Part shown: in pieces, positions 51,073-59,440 of the stretch
Position numbering within the stretch: the first letter of the stretch is position 1
How the letters are laid out: every line of letters begins with the position of its first letter
From: Terrabacter terrigena
GTDB taxonomy: Bacteria; Actinomycetota; Actinomycetes; Actinomycetales; Dermatophilaceae
Assembly: GCF_042676085.1 (NCBI RefSeq)
Contig: NZ_JBHTKH010000010.1
Coordinates: forward strand, 1 to 64,000
Reading direction: 5' to 3'
Length of the DNA: 64,000 nucleotides
The notes under the pieces: generated by a model
The model's database searches: none
Told to the model about the DNA's origin: nothing
What the model saw: only the letters and a program-made list of their open reading frames with translations
Translations under genes and position numbers: made by a program

Positions 51073-51594
51073 GTGCGTCACCACGCGAATCAAGGCAGAG
51101 TCGCCGCGGAGGCAGCGTGCATTGCCGGCGGCTGCTCGCTCGTCCACAGCCCCCGCCCGGCGGCGCTGGGTGTCCACAGGTTCGACGACGACCGACGCAC
51201 TGGCGTAGGCCTGCTGAGCCAGCGTGGCCTCGCCGAGCGGCTCGGGGTCCCACAGAGTCGTATCGCCCGACTCGAGACCGGCAACCACGGCATCACGCTC
51301 GAGGCCGTCATCGCACTCTTCCGCACGCTCGGCTTCAGCGTGGGCCTCGACCACCCGTTCCCATGCGCGTCGAGCGACGAGGTGCATCCCTGCTGCTCGG
51401 ACTGGGAGAACGACGGCGCCGTCGGGCTCGTCGACGCGGCCTTCCGCGCCTTCCCGGCACATGCGAGGGTGGCGCCGGGCGTCCCCAGCTGGTGGGGCGA
51501 CCGTCACGGCTGGGGTGGGTCCGACGGCAGGGAGCTCTGGTGGCATCGCGACCACAGGACGGCGCCCGAGCTGTCGGCACGGCAGGATGGCCGC
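51073..51594 (+). pseudogene. XRE-type HTH reading frame, decayed, in frame with the downstream synthetase
   Basis: A clear HTH lies here: LSQRGLAERLGVPQSRIARL, ETGNHGITLEAVIALFRTLG, then FSVGLDHPFPCASSDEV and a Trp-rich stretch. It has neither a normal start nor a stop. In frame, the first usable codon is GTG 51073, with poor sequence between; one missing base near 51195 would join the HTH to a GTG at 51169 in another frame. At its 3' end the frame runs without a stop into the RelA/SpoT gene at 51595. It may be a dead regulator gene or the N-terminal domain of an HTH-synthetase fusion. The 94 bases before it (50979-51072) hold no gene. Confidence 0.5.
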
Positions 51595-52605
51595 ATGTCC
51601 GACAGCGAGCTGGCAGCGACGCCAGGCAACGACGTGGCCGCCGCCTACGCAGCAGTCCGTCCCCAGGTCGAGTCCCACACCACCCTCTTCGTCGAGATGG
51701 TGAGGGCACTGCTCGACGAGGCAGGGATCAACTACCTCACCGTGAGCGGCCGCACCAAGACCGTGGCCTCCTTCGCCGCCAAGGCCGAGCGCCGCCGCGA
51801 CGGCGAGCTGCTCTACCCCGACCCGCTCAACGACATCACCGACCAGGTCGGCGTCCGGGTCATCACCTACGTCCACGACGACGTCGCCGCCGTCGCCGAG
51901 CTGCTGGCGGAGGAGCTGGCCGTCCTCGACGACCGAGACATGGGCCTCGAGACGGCACGCTCGGGCCGCTTCGGCTACGCGAGCCGGCACCTGCTCGTCG
52001 CCGTCGACGCCAGCCGCACGATCCCCGCGGCGTACGAGGGCCTGCGCCGGCGCAGCGCCTCCGTGCAGATCCGCACCGTGCTCCAGCACGCCTGGGCCGA
52101 GTTCGAGCACGACATCCGCTACAAGGGCACCGTTCCCGAGGAGCACGCGCACGACCTCGACCGGCGCTTCACGCTGGCAGCCGGTCTCATCGAGCTCGCC
52201 GACCGCGAGTTCTCGGCCATCCGCGACCGCCTTCAGATGGCGCTGCCGGCCACGCCGCCGGACGCCGCGGTCCAGGACCCCCGCATCAGCTCCCAGGACC
52301 TCGCGAAGTTCCTCGCCACGAAGTACGCCGACGCCGGCTGGTCGCGCACCGACCACTACGCCTGGGTGTCGGGCCTGCTGCTCGAGCTCGGCATCACCTC
52401 GATCGAGCGCCTGGCCGAGGTGATCGCTCCCGTCGACGACACCGACGTCATCAGCCGGATGGGCTACAAGTACCCACCCGGCGCCGTCCGGCGGCTCGAC
52501 GACGCCCTGCTCGCGACGTTCGGCCACCGCTACCTCGACCTCGCGGGCAACGCCCACCGGCGAGCCTCCCTCGAAGCCCGTCTCGAACGGCTCGGGAGGG
52601 CGTGA
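51595..52605 (+). CDS. RelA/SpoT-domain GTP pyrophosphokinase family protein
   Basis: A 336-residue protein with a (p)ppGpp-synthetase domain at about 30-230: YLTVSGRTKTVASFAAKAER, DPLNDITDQVGVRVITYVHD (synthetase core), GRFGYASRHLLVAVDAS and VQIRTVLQHAWAEFEHDIRY, all expected catalytic stretches. There is no HD hydrolase domain. A C-terminal region of about 100 residues (SSQDLAKFLATKYADAGWSR, DVISRMGYKYPPGAVRRLDD) is of unknown function. It should make (p)ppGpp or a related alarmone in the cytoplasm; relatives include toxic small synthetases. ATG 51595 has CAGGAT 6 nt upstream. The frame continues upstream through an HTH region without a stop. Confidence 0.82.
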   Translation: MSDSELAATPGNDVAAAYAAVRPQVESHTTLFVEMVRALLDEAGINYLTVSGRTKTVASFAAKAERRRDGELLYPDPLNDITDQVGVRVITYVHDDVAAVAELLAEELAVLDDRDMGLETARSGRFGYASRHLLVAVDASRTIPAAYEGLRRRSASVQIRTVLQHAWAEFEHDIRYKGTVPEEHAHDLDRRFTLAAGLIELADREFSAIRDRLQMALPATPPDAAVQDPRISSQDLAKFLATKYADAGWSRTDHYAWVSGLLLELGITSIERLAEVIAPVDDTDVISRMGYKYPPGAVRRLDDALLATFGHRYLDLAGNAHRRASLEARLERLGRA

Positions 52606-52625
52606 GAGCACGAGTTGCGCCGACG

Positions 52626-52652
52626 TGTCGATTCGCGGGGGCCGAGTTCGTC
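52626..52652 (+). promoter_or_regulatory. ECF42-type promoter
   Basis: TGTCGA (52626-52631) and CGTC (52649-52652) with a 17-base spacer fit the TGTCGA / CG(A/T)C promoter I recall for ECF42 sigma factors. It lies 71 bases before the DGPF gene whose operon encodes the sigma factor, so the operon is probably autoregulated. Confidence 0.6.
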
Positions 52653-52722
52653 AGGATGATGTGGCGAGGGTCGCCGCACCGCGCACCGCACATCGCACAC
52701 CTGAGCAGAGAAGGAGCCGGCC

Positions 52723-53163
52723 ATGGCCGACACGTACGCATACCTGATCCACGAGGGCGACTGGAACTCCGACGCCTGGTTGAACGGCGGGCAGAACGGC
52801 GCACCGCCCGCCGACGGCGCCCCCGCCGGCAAGGACCCGAACGCGACGACGACCGAGGAGATGGACTCGAGCTTCCCCGAGCACGCGGCCTTCCAGAAGG
52901 CCGTCGTCGACCTCGGCGCCCGTCTCGTCGGCGGCAACGCACTGCAGAACTCCCGCCACGGCGGCACGGTCACCCCCGGGTCGGGCGACCGCAAGGTCGA
53001 GGACGCCGTCTACACCGACGGCCCGTTCGCCGACACCTCCGAGGTCATCACCGGCTTCTACCTCGTCGAGACCGACGACGAGGACACCGCGCGCCGGATC
53101 GCGGCCCTCGTGCCCACGGGCGGCCACATCGAGTGGCGCAAGGTCTTCCCGACGGGGATGTGA
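52723..53163 (+). CDS. YCII-related DGPF-domain protein
   Basis: A 146-residue protein of the YCII/DGPF family: ADTYAYLIHEGDWNSDAWLN, EHAAFQKAVVDLGARLVGGN, EDAVYTDGPFADTSEVITGF (the DGPF motif reads DGPFAD), YLVETDDEDTARRIAALVP. DGPF proteins are the constant partners of ECF42 sigma factors; their activity is not established. AAGGAG stands 9 bases before ATG 52723. Its stop is followed immediately by the GTG of the sigma gene. Confidence 0.9.
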   Translation: MADTYAYLIHEGDWNSDAWLNGGQNGAPPADGAPAGKDPNATTTEEMDSSFPEHAAFQKAVVDLGARLVGGNALQNSRHGGTVTPGSGDRKVEDAVYTDGPFADTSEVITGFYLVETDDEDTARRIAALVPTGGHIEWRKVFPTGM

Positions 53164-54450
53164 GTGCCGCTCGGGTCGGGTGGGTTCGAGGAGGCGTGGC
53201 CGCGCATCGTGCGCGCCCTCGCCTCCTTCACCGGGAGCCTCGACGACGCCGAGGAGTACGCCGCCGAGGCCGTCGCCCGCGCCGCCGCCCACGAGCGCTC
53301 CGGCGGACCCGCCATCGAGTCGTATGCCGCTTGGTGCACCTCCGTCGCCAAGCGCGCCTGGCTCGACGACGCCCGCCGCCGCTCGGTGGAGCGGCGGCTC
53401 GCCCCCGAGCTCGCCCGTCCCGACGCCGATCCCGTCTCGGACCCGGTCACCGACCGCATCGCCATGGACGCCGACGACCTGTCCGCCCACGTTCTCGAGG
53501 AGCTGGACGACCGCCTCGCCCTGCTCTTCGTCGCCTGCGACGAGGCCATCTCGCCCGCCTCGCGGATGGTGCTGGCCCTCCGTGTGGTCTGCGGTCTCAC
53601 CATCTCCGAGATCGCCGGTCACCTCGGCGTGCAGGACACCGCCGCGGCTGCGCGCCTGACCCGGGCCAAGCGCGCCCTGTCGGAGGCCCGCGGCGCCTTC
53701 CACGTGCCTGACACCGCCGAGCGCGCACGCCGCCTGCCCGTCGTGATCGCCTGCGTTTCAGGCATGTTCACGGTTGCGCACCGCACCGTGCTCGACCCGG
53801 CCGACGCACTGGCCGACACCGGGCGCCAGGCGCTCTCGATCGCCGACGCCCTCGTCGCGGCCTATCCCGACGACACCGAGGTGCGCGGGCTGCGCGCCGT
53901 CATCCGGCTGGGACTGGCCCGACGGCCGGGGCGAGTCGCTGCCGACGGCACCGGCCTGGCCCTCGACGAGGTCGACCGACGCCGTTGGGACGCAGGGCTG
54001 CTGGCGGCGGGCCTCGACGACGCCACGCTCGCGGCCCGGGGCGACGGACGTTTCGCCCTCGAGGCGGCCATCGCCGGCCTGCACTCGGGCGCACCGACGT
54101 TCGAGCGCACCGACTGGCCGCGCATCGTCCAGCTCTACGGTGCGCTCGAGCAGCGCTGGCCCTCGCCGTCGGTCCGGGTCGCGCGGCTCGTCGCCACGGC
54201 CCAGGCCCAGCTCGCCACGCCTGCCCGCGAACCGGATGCCCTGGTGGAGGTGGAGCGGGAGCTCACCTCCCTCGAGACGCACGCTCCGGCATACGCGAGC
54301 AGGGACGCCTCCCTCGCTCTCGCCGACCTCGAGTGGCGCACCGGCCGGCGGGAGCACGCCTCGGCGCGCTACCGCGACCTCGCGGAGGTCGTCGCCGTGG
54401 AACCGCTCCGCCGGTTCTGCCTGAAGCGGGCCTGCCTCACTCTCCCGTGA
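53164..54450 (+). CDS. ECF42-type RNA polymerase sigma factor with C-terminal extension
   Basis: A 428-residue sigma factor. Region 2 is near residues 8-80 (GGFEEAWPRIVRALASFTGS, AEEYAAEAVARAAAHERSGG, WCTSVAKRAWLDDARRRSVE), region 4 near 110-170 (ASRMVLALRVVCGLTISEIA, GHLGVQDTAAAARLTRAKRA). About 250 further residues form a TPR-like extension typical of ECF42, which controls activity in place of an anti-sigma factor. GTG 53164 directly follows the DGPF stop (TGAGTG). It overlaps the convergent DinB-like gene by 14 bases. Region 2 is more divergent than that of the second copy at 62905. Confidence 0.87.
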   Translation: MPLGSGGFEEAWPRIVRALASFTGSLDDAEEYAAEAVARAAAHERSGGPAIESYAAWCTSVAKRAWLDDARRRSVERRLAPELARPDADPVSDPVTDRIAMDADDLSAHVLEELDDRLALLFVACDEAISPASRMVLALRVVCGLTISEIAGHLGVQDTAAAARLTRAKRALSEARGAFHVPDTAERARRLPVVIACVSGMFTVAHRTVLDPADALADTGRQALSIADALVAAYPDDTEVRGLRAVIRLGLARRPGRVAADGTGLALDEVDRRRWDAGLLAAGLDDATLAARGDGRFALEAAIAGLHSGAPTFERTDWPRIVQLYGALEQRWPSPSVRVARLVATAQAQLATPAREPDALVEVERELTSLETHAPAYASRDASLALADLEWRTGRREHASARYRDLAEVVAVEPLRRFCLKRACLTLP

Positions 54451-54967
54451 CGCCGTCGACGTTCTCGCGCAGGAAGTCTGCGTGCCCGTTGTGGCGGGCG
54501 TACTCCTCGATCATGTGCAGCAGGATCCAGCGCAGCGTGAACTGCTGGTTCTGCTTGCGGTCCAGCCTGGCCGACCGGAAGTCCAGGCCGCCCGCCGCGA
54601 GCGCCGCGTCGATGTCACGGCGGGCCTGCTCGACCGACTCGTCCATGATCCGGCGCAGCTCCTCGGGGCTGTCGTCGGCGGCCGAGGTCATCTCCCAGTC
54701 ACGGTCGGCCTCCCAGTCGGCGCCGGCCCACGGTTCGGGCATCGGTCGTCCGTGCAGCACCTCGCCGAACCAGCTCGCCTCGTTCAGCGCGACGTGCTTC
54801 AGCAGCGCGCCCAGGGTCAGGGTCGAGGGCGGCAGCCGCTGACCCAGCTGCTCCGCCGACAGCCCCTCGGTCTTCAGCCGGAGGGTGTCGCGGTGGTAGT
54901 CGAGGAACGCGACGAGTGTGGTCGCCTCGTCTGCGGCGAGCGGCGGGTCGGTGCGCGAGGTCGTCAT
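54437..54967 (-). CDS. DinB/DUF664 family protein (second copy)
   Basis: A 176-residue DinB-fold protein, paralogous to that at 27096-27644. Three His ligands: ALLKHVALNEASWFGEVLHG, ILLHMIEEYARHNGHADFL. The end HADFLRENVDGVTGE aligns with HADLLRECIDGRTGQ of the other copy. Possible mycothiol-dependent transferase; no direct proof. ATG 54967 lies 8 nt after TAGCGT, consistent with a leaderless start; the frame continues upstream over the LysE gene without bias. Divergent from lysE. Confidence 0.85.
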   Translation of the reverse strand: MTTSRTDPPLAADEATTLVAFLDYHRDTLRLKTEGLSAEQLGQRLPPSTLTLGALLKHVALNEASWFGEVLHGRPMPEPWAGADWEADRDWEMTSAADDSPEELRRIMDESVEQARRDIDAALAAGGLDFRSARLDRKQNQQFTLRWILLHMIEEYARHNGHADFLRENVDGVTGE

Positions 54968-55039
54968 ACCGACCGACGCTAGTGTCCGCCGGCTGGAAAA
55001 CGCCTGCCCTTTACGACCGGCCGGGCGCACACTGGACCG

Positions 55040-55666
55040 GTGCCGACGTCGAGTCAATGGGTCGCGTTCCTCATCGCGTCGATCCTCTTCATCCAGGTCC
55101 CGGGCCCCAGCCTGCTGTTCACCATCGGTCGTGCCCTCACGGTCGGCCGGCGCGAGGCGCTGCTCTCGGTCGTGGGGAACGCCATCGGCGTCACCACCCA
55201 GGCGGTGCTCGTCGCGGTGGGCCTCGGCGCCATCGTGGCCGCCAGCGTGACGGCCTACACCGTCGTCAAGGTGGCGGGTGCGGCCTACGTCATCTGGCTC
55301 GGCATCCAGGCGATCCGCCACCGGCACGAGGCCCGCCAGGCGCTCGAGAAGCAGGTCTCGGGCAGGCGCGGGCACGCACTGCGCATCGGGATGGTCGTGG
55401 GGCTCACCAACCCCAAGACGATCCTCTTCTTCGTCGCCTTCCTCCCGCAGTTCACCAACGCCGCCGCCGGCCACGTCGCCGTGCAGATGGCGGTGCTCGG
55501 TGCGGTGTTCGGTGCCCTGGCTGTCTGCAGCGACAGCATGTGGGCGTTGCTCGCCGCCCGCGCGCGGGAGTGGTTCGCCCGCAAGCCCGCCCGGCTCGAC
55601 ACGCTCGGCGCCACCGGCGGCGTGATGATGGTCGGCCTCGGCGCGACGATGCTGGCCACCGAGTAA
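55040..55666 (+). CDS. LysE/RhtB family translocator
   Basis: A 208-residue protein with six membrane segments: LIASILFIQVPGPSLLFTIG (the family's PGP motif in the first), VGLTNPKTILFFVAFLPQFT (NPK motif) and GVMMVGLGATMLATE at the end. RhtB-type proteins export amino acids such as homoserine, threonine or leucine. GTG 55040 has no Shine-Dalgarno; CACACT lies 6 nt upstream. It is followed after 38 bases by tmsA, but a functional link is not expected. Confidence 0.88.
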   Translation: MPTSSQWVAFLIASILFIQVPGPSLLFTIGRALTVGRREALLSVVGNAIGVTTQAVLVAVGLGAIVAASVTAYTVVKVAGAAYVIWLGIQAIRHRHEARQALEKQVSGRRGHALRIGMVVGLTNPKTILFFVAFLPQFTNAAAGHVAVQMAVLGAVFGALAVCSDSMWALLAARAREWFARKPARLDTLGATGGVMMVGLGATMLATE

Positions 55667-55704
55667 TCCCCACCACCGTCAGCCTTCTCTGTTTGACTTG
55701 CACC

Positions 55705-57174
55705 GTGGCAGCCCCTCAGGTCACGACGTTGGGTGACGACCCGTCGACGCGGGTCCGCGACCACGAGCGCGCGCTCGCGGACGTCCGGCGGGCGTATGCC
55801 GCCCTCCCGCCTGACCAGCCGGTGCGCCTCGCGAAGCGCACCTCCAACCTCTTCCGCGTGCGCAGCGCCACCGGCGCACCCGGCCTCGACCTGTCGACCC
55901 TGAGCGGGGTCGTCGAGGTGACTCCCGGCGTCGACGGCCGCCCGGCGACCGCGCGCGTCGGCGGCGTGACGACCTACGAGCAGCTCGTCGACGAGCTGCT
56001 GCAGCTCGGCTACGTGCCGCTCGTCGTGCCGCAGCTGCGCACCATCACCATCGGCGGTGCCGTCACCGGGCTCGGCATCGAGGCGGCGTCGTTCCGCAAC
56101 GGTCTCCCGCACGAGTCGGTGCTCGAGATGCGGGTGCTCACCGGTGCCGGCGAGGTCGTCACCGCGACACCCGACGGTGAGCACGCCGACCTGTTCCGCA
56201 CCTTCCCCAACTCCTACGGCTCGCTCGGCTACGCCCTCGACCTCGTCATCGAGCTCGAGCCGGCGCGGCCCTACGTCGCGCTGCGCCACGAGAGGTTCGA
56301 CTCCGTCGCGGCGCTCGTCGACGCGGTCGGCACCGTCATGGAGGCGCACACGTGGGACGGCGACCGGGTCGACTTCGTCGACGGCGTCGTCTTCGGCCCC
56401 AGCGAGTCCTACCTGACGCTGGGTCGCTGGACCGACCACCTCGAGGGCCAGGCCCGGCCCAGCGACTACACCGGCGAGCAGGTCTTCTACCGCTCGATCC
56501 AGCAGCGGCGCACCGACGTGCTCACCGCCCACGACTACCTCTGGCGCTGGGACACCGACTGGTTCTGGTGCAGCCGGGCCTTCGGCGCGCAGAACCCGAC
56601 GATCCGACGCCTCTGGCCGCGGCACCTGCTGCGCAGCGACGTCTACTGGAAGATCGTCGCCTTCGAGAACCGCCACCGTGTCATGGGGCGCATCGACCGG
56701 CTGCGAGGCCTACCCGACCGCGAGCGCGTGGTGCAGGACGTCGAGATCCCGCTCGACCACACGGCCGAGTTCGTCGACTGGTTCCTGCGCGAGGTGCCCA
56801 TCGAGCCGCTCTGGCTCTGCCCGATCCAGCTGCGGCGCAACGGCGCTGCGGCCTCCGACCGCGACGGAGCCACCGACGGCGACGACACCCCGTGGCCGCT
56901 CTACCCGATGGCGCGCGACGAACGCTACGTCAACGTCGGCTTCTGGTCGTCGGTGCCGATCGCGCCGGGCGCCGTCGAGGGCGACGTCAACCGGCGCATC
57001 GAGGCCGAGGTCACCCGGCTCGGTGGCCACAAGTCGCTCTACTCCGACGCGTACTACGACGAGGCCACCTTCCGGCGGCTCTACGGCGGTGACGGCTACA
57101 CGCCCGTCAAGGACAGGTACGACCCCCGGGGACGACTCCCCACCCTCTACGAGAAGGCGGTGCAGGCTCGATGA
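55705..57174 (+). CDS. tmsA: FAD-dependent 10-methylene-fatty-acid reductase (TmsA/BfaA-like)
   Basis: A 489-residue flavoprotein of the DWARF1/delta-24 sterol reductase type. A PCMH-type FAD domain spans 20-230 (TSNLFRVRSATGAPGLDLST, TIGGAVTGLGIEAASFRNGL, GSLGYALDLVIELEP); the C-terminal half has DTDWFWCSRAFGAQNPTIRR and PLYPMARDERYVNVGFW. In actinobacteria this protein, encoded next to a cyclopropane-synthase homologue, reduces the methylene group of 10-methylene acyl phospholipids to give 10-methyl-branched (tuberculostearic-type) acids. Here the methyltransferase follows with an ATGA overlap, which supports the assignment. GTG 55705. Confidence 0.85.
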   Translation: MAAPQVTTLGDDPSTRVRDHERALADVRRAYAALPPDQPVRLAKRTSNLFRVRSATGAPGLDLSTLSGVVEVTPGVDGRPATARVGGVTTYEQLVDELLQLGYVPLVVPQLRTITIGGAVTGLGIEAASFRNGLPHESVLEMRVLTGAGEVVTATPDGEHADLFRTFPNSYGSLGYALDLVIELEPARPYVALRHERFDSVAALVDAVGTVMEAHTWDGDRVDFVDGVVFGPSESYLTLGRWTDHLEGQARPSDYTGEQVFYRSIQQRRTDVLTAHDYLWRWDTDWFWCSRAFGAQNPTIRRLWPRHLLRSDVYWKIVAFENRHRVMGRIDRLRGLPDRERVVQDVEIPLDHTAEFVDWFLREVPIEPLWLCPIQLRRNGAAASDRDGATDGDDTPWPLYPMARDERYVNVGFWSSVPIAPGAVEGDVNRRIEAEVTRLGGHKSLYSDAYYDEATFRRLYGGDGYTPVKDRYDPRGRLPTLYEKAVQAR

Positions 57175-58514
57175 CCATGACCGTGGGACAGGCATTCGAC
57201 CTCGTGTTCGGCCCCGACGCCCCGGTGCGACTCGTCGCCTGGGACGGCTCGACCGGTGGCAGCCCCGACGGGCTCGTGATGCGCATGACGAACCCCGACG
57301 CGCTCAACCACTTCCTCACCGGAGGCTCCGAGCTGGGCCTGGCGCGCGCGTACCTGCTCGGTGACCTCGTCATCGACGGCATCGACGAGGCCGATCCCTA
57401 CGACGTGCTGCGGCTCGTCAGCGACGGCCTCCCCATGCGGCGCCAGAGCGTGCGCGAGGCGGCCGAGCTCGCGCAGTTCGTGGCCCACCACCGGCCCCGC
57501 ACGCCGCGGCTGCCGCGCGAGGAGACGCCGAGCCAGCTGCACCGGATGGCGCGCGGGCTGCGGCACGCGAGGGGCCGCGACGCCGCGGCCATCAGCCACC
57601 ACTACGACGTCTCGAACACCTTCTACGAGCGCGTCCTCGGCCCCTCGATGACCTACACCTGCGCGTGCTTCCCGACCGAGGGCGCCTCGCTCGAGGAGGC
57701 ACAGGCGTACAAGTACGACCTCGTCGCGCAGAAGCTCGGCCTGCAGCCCGGCATGCGCCTGCTCGACGTCGGCTGCGGCTGGGGCGGCATGGTGCGGCAT
57801 GCCGTGAAGCACTACGGCGTCACGGCCATCGGCGTCACGCTCTCGCGCGAGCAGGCTTCATGGGCGCAGGCGGCGATCGCGGCCGACGGCATCGCCGACC
57901 GGGCTCAGGTGCGGCACGGCGACTACCGCGACGTCACCGAGCGCGGCTTCGACGCCATCAGCTCGATCGGGCTCACCGAGCACATCGGCGTCCGCAACTA
58001 CCCGTCCTACTTCCGGTTCCTGCGCGAGCGCCTGCGTGACGAGGGCCGCCTGCTCAACCACTGCATCACCAGGCCCGACAACAGGCACGACGGACTGCCC
58101 TCGCGCGGCTTCATCAACCGCTACGTCTTCCCCGACGGCGAGCTCACCGGCAGTGGTCACATCGTGCGGGTCATGGAGGACGAGGGCTTCGAGGTGCGCC
58201 ACCACGAGAACCTCCGCGAGCACTACGCCCGCACCTGCGCCGCGTGGAACGCCAACCTCAGCAAGCACTGGGACGAGTGCGTCGAGCTGGCCGGGCTCGG
58301 CACCGCCCGCGTCTGGGGCCTCTACCTCGCCGGGTCGCGACTGGGCTTCGAGCGCAACGGGATCCAGCTGCACCAGGTGCTCGCGTCACGCACGAGCACC
58401 GAGGGCAGGTCGGGCTTCCCGCTGCGCCCGCGCGTCGAGCCGAGCGAGGCCGGTCAGACCGGTCGGACCGGTCAGACCCGTGGGGACGGTCGGGACGGTC
58501 AGGCCGACGCCTAG
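57171..58514 (+). CDS. tmsB: SAM-dependent 10-methylene fatty-acid methyltransferase (TmsB-like cyclopropane synthase homologue)
   Basis: A 447-residue enzyme of the cyclopropane-fatty-acyl-phospholipid synthase family. SAM-binding motif LLDVGCGWGGMVRHAVKHYG, preceded by ISHHYDVSNTFYERVLGPSM and SMTYTCACFPTEGASLEEAQ, and GLTEHIGVRNYPSYFRFLRE later. Paired with tmsA it methylates the double bond of membrane oleoyl chains to a 10-methylene group. The N-terminal 150 residues are the usual extra domain. The last 25 residues are a Gly/Arg/Gln/Thr low-complexity tail (GQTGRTGQTRGDGRDGQ) from short DNA repeats. No tmsC homologue is adjacent. The stop shares a CTAG with the convergent gene's stop. 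Confidence 0.87.
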   Translation: MTMTVGQAFDLVFGPDAPVRLVAWDGSTGGSPDGLVMRMTNPDALNHFLTGGSELGLARAYLLGDLVIDGIDEADPYDVLRLVSDGLPMRRQSVREAAELAQFVAHHRPRTPRLPREETPSQLHRMARGLRHARGRDAAAISHHYDVSNTFYERVLGPSMTYTCACFPTEGASLEEAQAYKYDLVAQKLGLQPGMRLLDVGCGWGGMVRHAVKHYGVTAIGVTLSREQASWAQAAIAADGIADRAQVRHGDYRDVTERGFDAISSIGLTEHIGVRNYPSYFRFLRERLRDEGRLLNHCITRPDNRHDGLPSRGFINRYVFPDGELTGSGHIVRVMEDEGFEVRHHENLREHYARTCAAWNANLSKHWDECVELAGLGTARVWGLYLAGSRLGFERNGIQLHQVLASRTSTEGRSGFPLRPRVEPSEAGQTGRTGQTRGDGRDGQADA

Positions 58515-59062
58515 CCCGAGCCTCCGAGATCGACGTCGTAGGCCTCGTAGACGAGGTCGCCGCCCTTCTGCCGGTGGCGCACCAGCCGCCCCACCAGCAC
58601 GGTGAGCTCCTCGCGGAAGACCGGCAGGTCGGCCATCGTGCCGCCGTGCTCGAGCACGGCGAGGTAGCCGTGGATCGCCTCACGGAGGTCCTGGTGCTCG
58701 GCGAGCAGCCGGTTCACGCGGCCGGCGAGCCGTGGTGCGTTGTGCCGGGCCCGGTCGTAGATGCCGCCGGGACTCTCGGTGAGGGCGACGTGGTCGTCGA
58801 AGTCGTGGGCCAGCTCGGCCAGCGCGGCGCGCACGCGCTCTCGCCACATCCCGCCGCGGGCGATCGGGGCCTCGAGGGCCAGGTCGACGGCGGCCACCGA
58901 CTCGCGCAGCTCCGAGCGGTGTTGGCGCACCTGCTCGAGGTGTCGGGCGAGGTCGGCCGGGGTGACGACCGGCGGCTGGTCCTCGACGGGCACAGGGGCA
59001 GGCGCATCGGAACGGGCCACCTCGACGAGGGGCGGGCTCGGGGCATTCGGCTGCAGGTTCAT
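58511..59062 (-). CDS. Hypothetical hemerythrin-like helical protein
   Basis: A 183-residue protein, mostly helical, with an unstructured Pro-rich N-terminus (1-33). Segments LARHLEQVRQHRSELRESVA, AELAHDFDDHVALTESPGG, LLAEHQDLREAIHGYLAVLE and LVGRLVRHRQKGGDLVYEAY contain spaced His/Glu/Asp that fit a hemerythrin-like bundle, although the standard ligand spacing is not certain. Function unknown. ATG 59062 is preceded by GGAGGTCG. It ends within the CTAG shared with tmsB. It lies 78 bases downstream of the CsoR-family gene on the same strand. Confidence 0.65.
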   Translation of the reverse strand: MNLQPNAPSPPLVEVARSDAPAPVPVEDQPPVVTPADLARHLEQVRQHRSELRESVAAVDLALEAPIARGGMWRERVRAALAELAHDFDDHVALTESPGGIYDRARHNAPRLAGRVNRLLAEHQDLREAIHGYLAVLEHGGTMADLPVFREELTVLVGRLVRHRQKGGDLVYEAYDVDLGGSG

Positions 59063-59140
59063 GGCTCGACCTCCGTGTCCCCCATGGTCCCGCCGGGTGC
59101 CCGGTTCGTCCAGAGCTCGGGAGTGGTGACCCGGCCGACC

Positions 59141-59440
59141 TCAGGCGAGGGAGAGGAAGAGCTTCTCCATCTTCGCGACGTCCATCTGCTCGGCGTCGGG
59201 GTTGGCGAGGCACTCGCGCAGGCCGGCCGCGATGACCGCGAAACCGGCTCGGTCGAGCGCCCGTGAGACCGCCGCGAGCTGCGTGACGACGTCGGCGCAG
59301 TCGCGTCCTTCCTCAATCATCCGGACGATGCCGCCGATCTGCCCGCGGGCGCGGTTGAGGCGGCGAATGACTGACTGCATCTCGTCGAGGTCGAGCTCCA
59401 CGGCATACTCCTCCAAGGCCTCGGCGACGCTGCCGATCAT
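59141..59440 (-). CDS. CsoR/RcnR-family regulator lacking the histidine ligand
   Basis: A 99-residue all-helical repressor (DUF156): VIRRLNRARGQIGGIVRMIE, EGRDCADVVTQLAAVSRALD, IAAGLRECLANPDAEQMDVA. The first Cys (GRDCADV) and last Cys (LRECLA) are kept, but the position four residues before the last Cys, His in copper sensors, is Gly. That Cys-x-Cys-only set resembles the persulfide sensor CstR more than CsoR. ATG 59440 lies in an ATAC-N8-GTAT palindrome that may be its operator; ATG at EMQSVIRR is an alternative start. No sulfide or copper genes are adjacent. Confidence 0.8.
   Translation of the reverse strand: MIGSVAEALEEYAVELDLDEMQSVIRRLNRARGQIGGIVRMIEEGRDCADVVTQLAAVSRALDRAGFAVIAAGLRECLANPDAEQMDVAKMEKLFLSLA

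Noticed and set aside
58440..58505. Short GGTCAGACC/GGTCGGACC repeats as a regulatory array
   Set aside because: They lie inside the tmsB frame, encode its Gly/Arg/Gln tail and do not break the frame; simple sequence slippage explains them.
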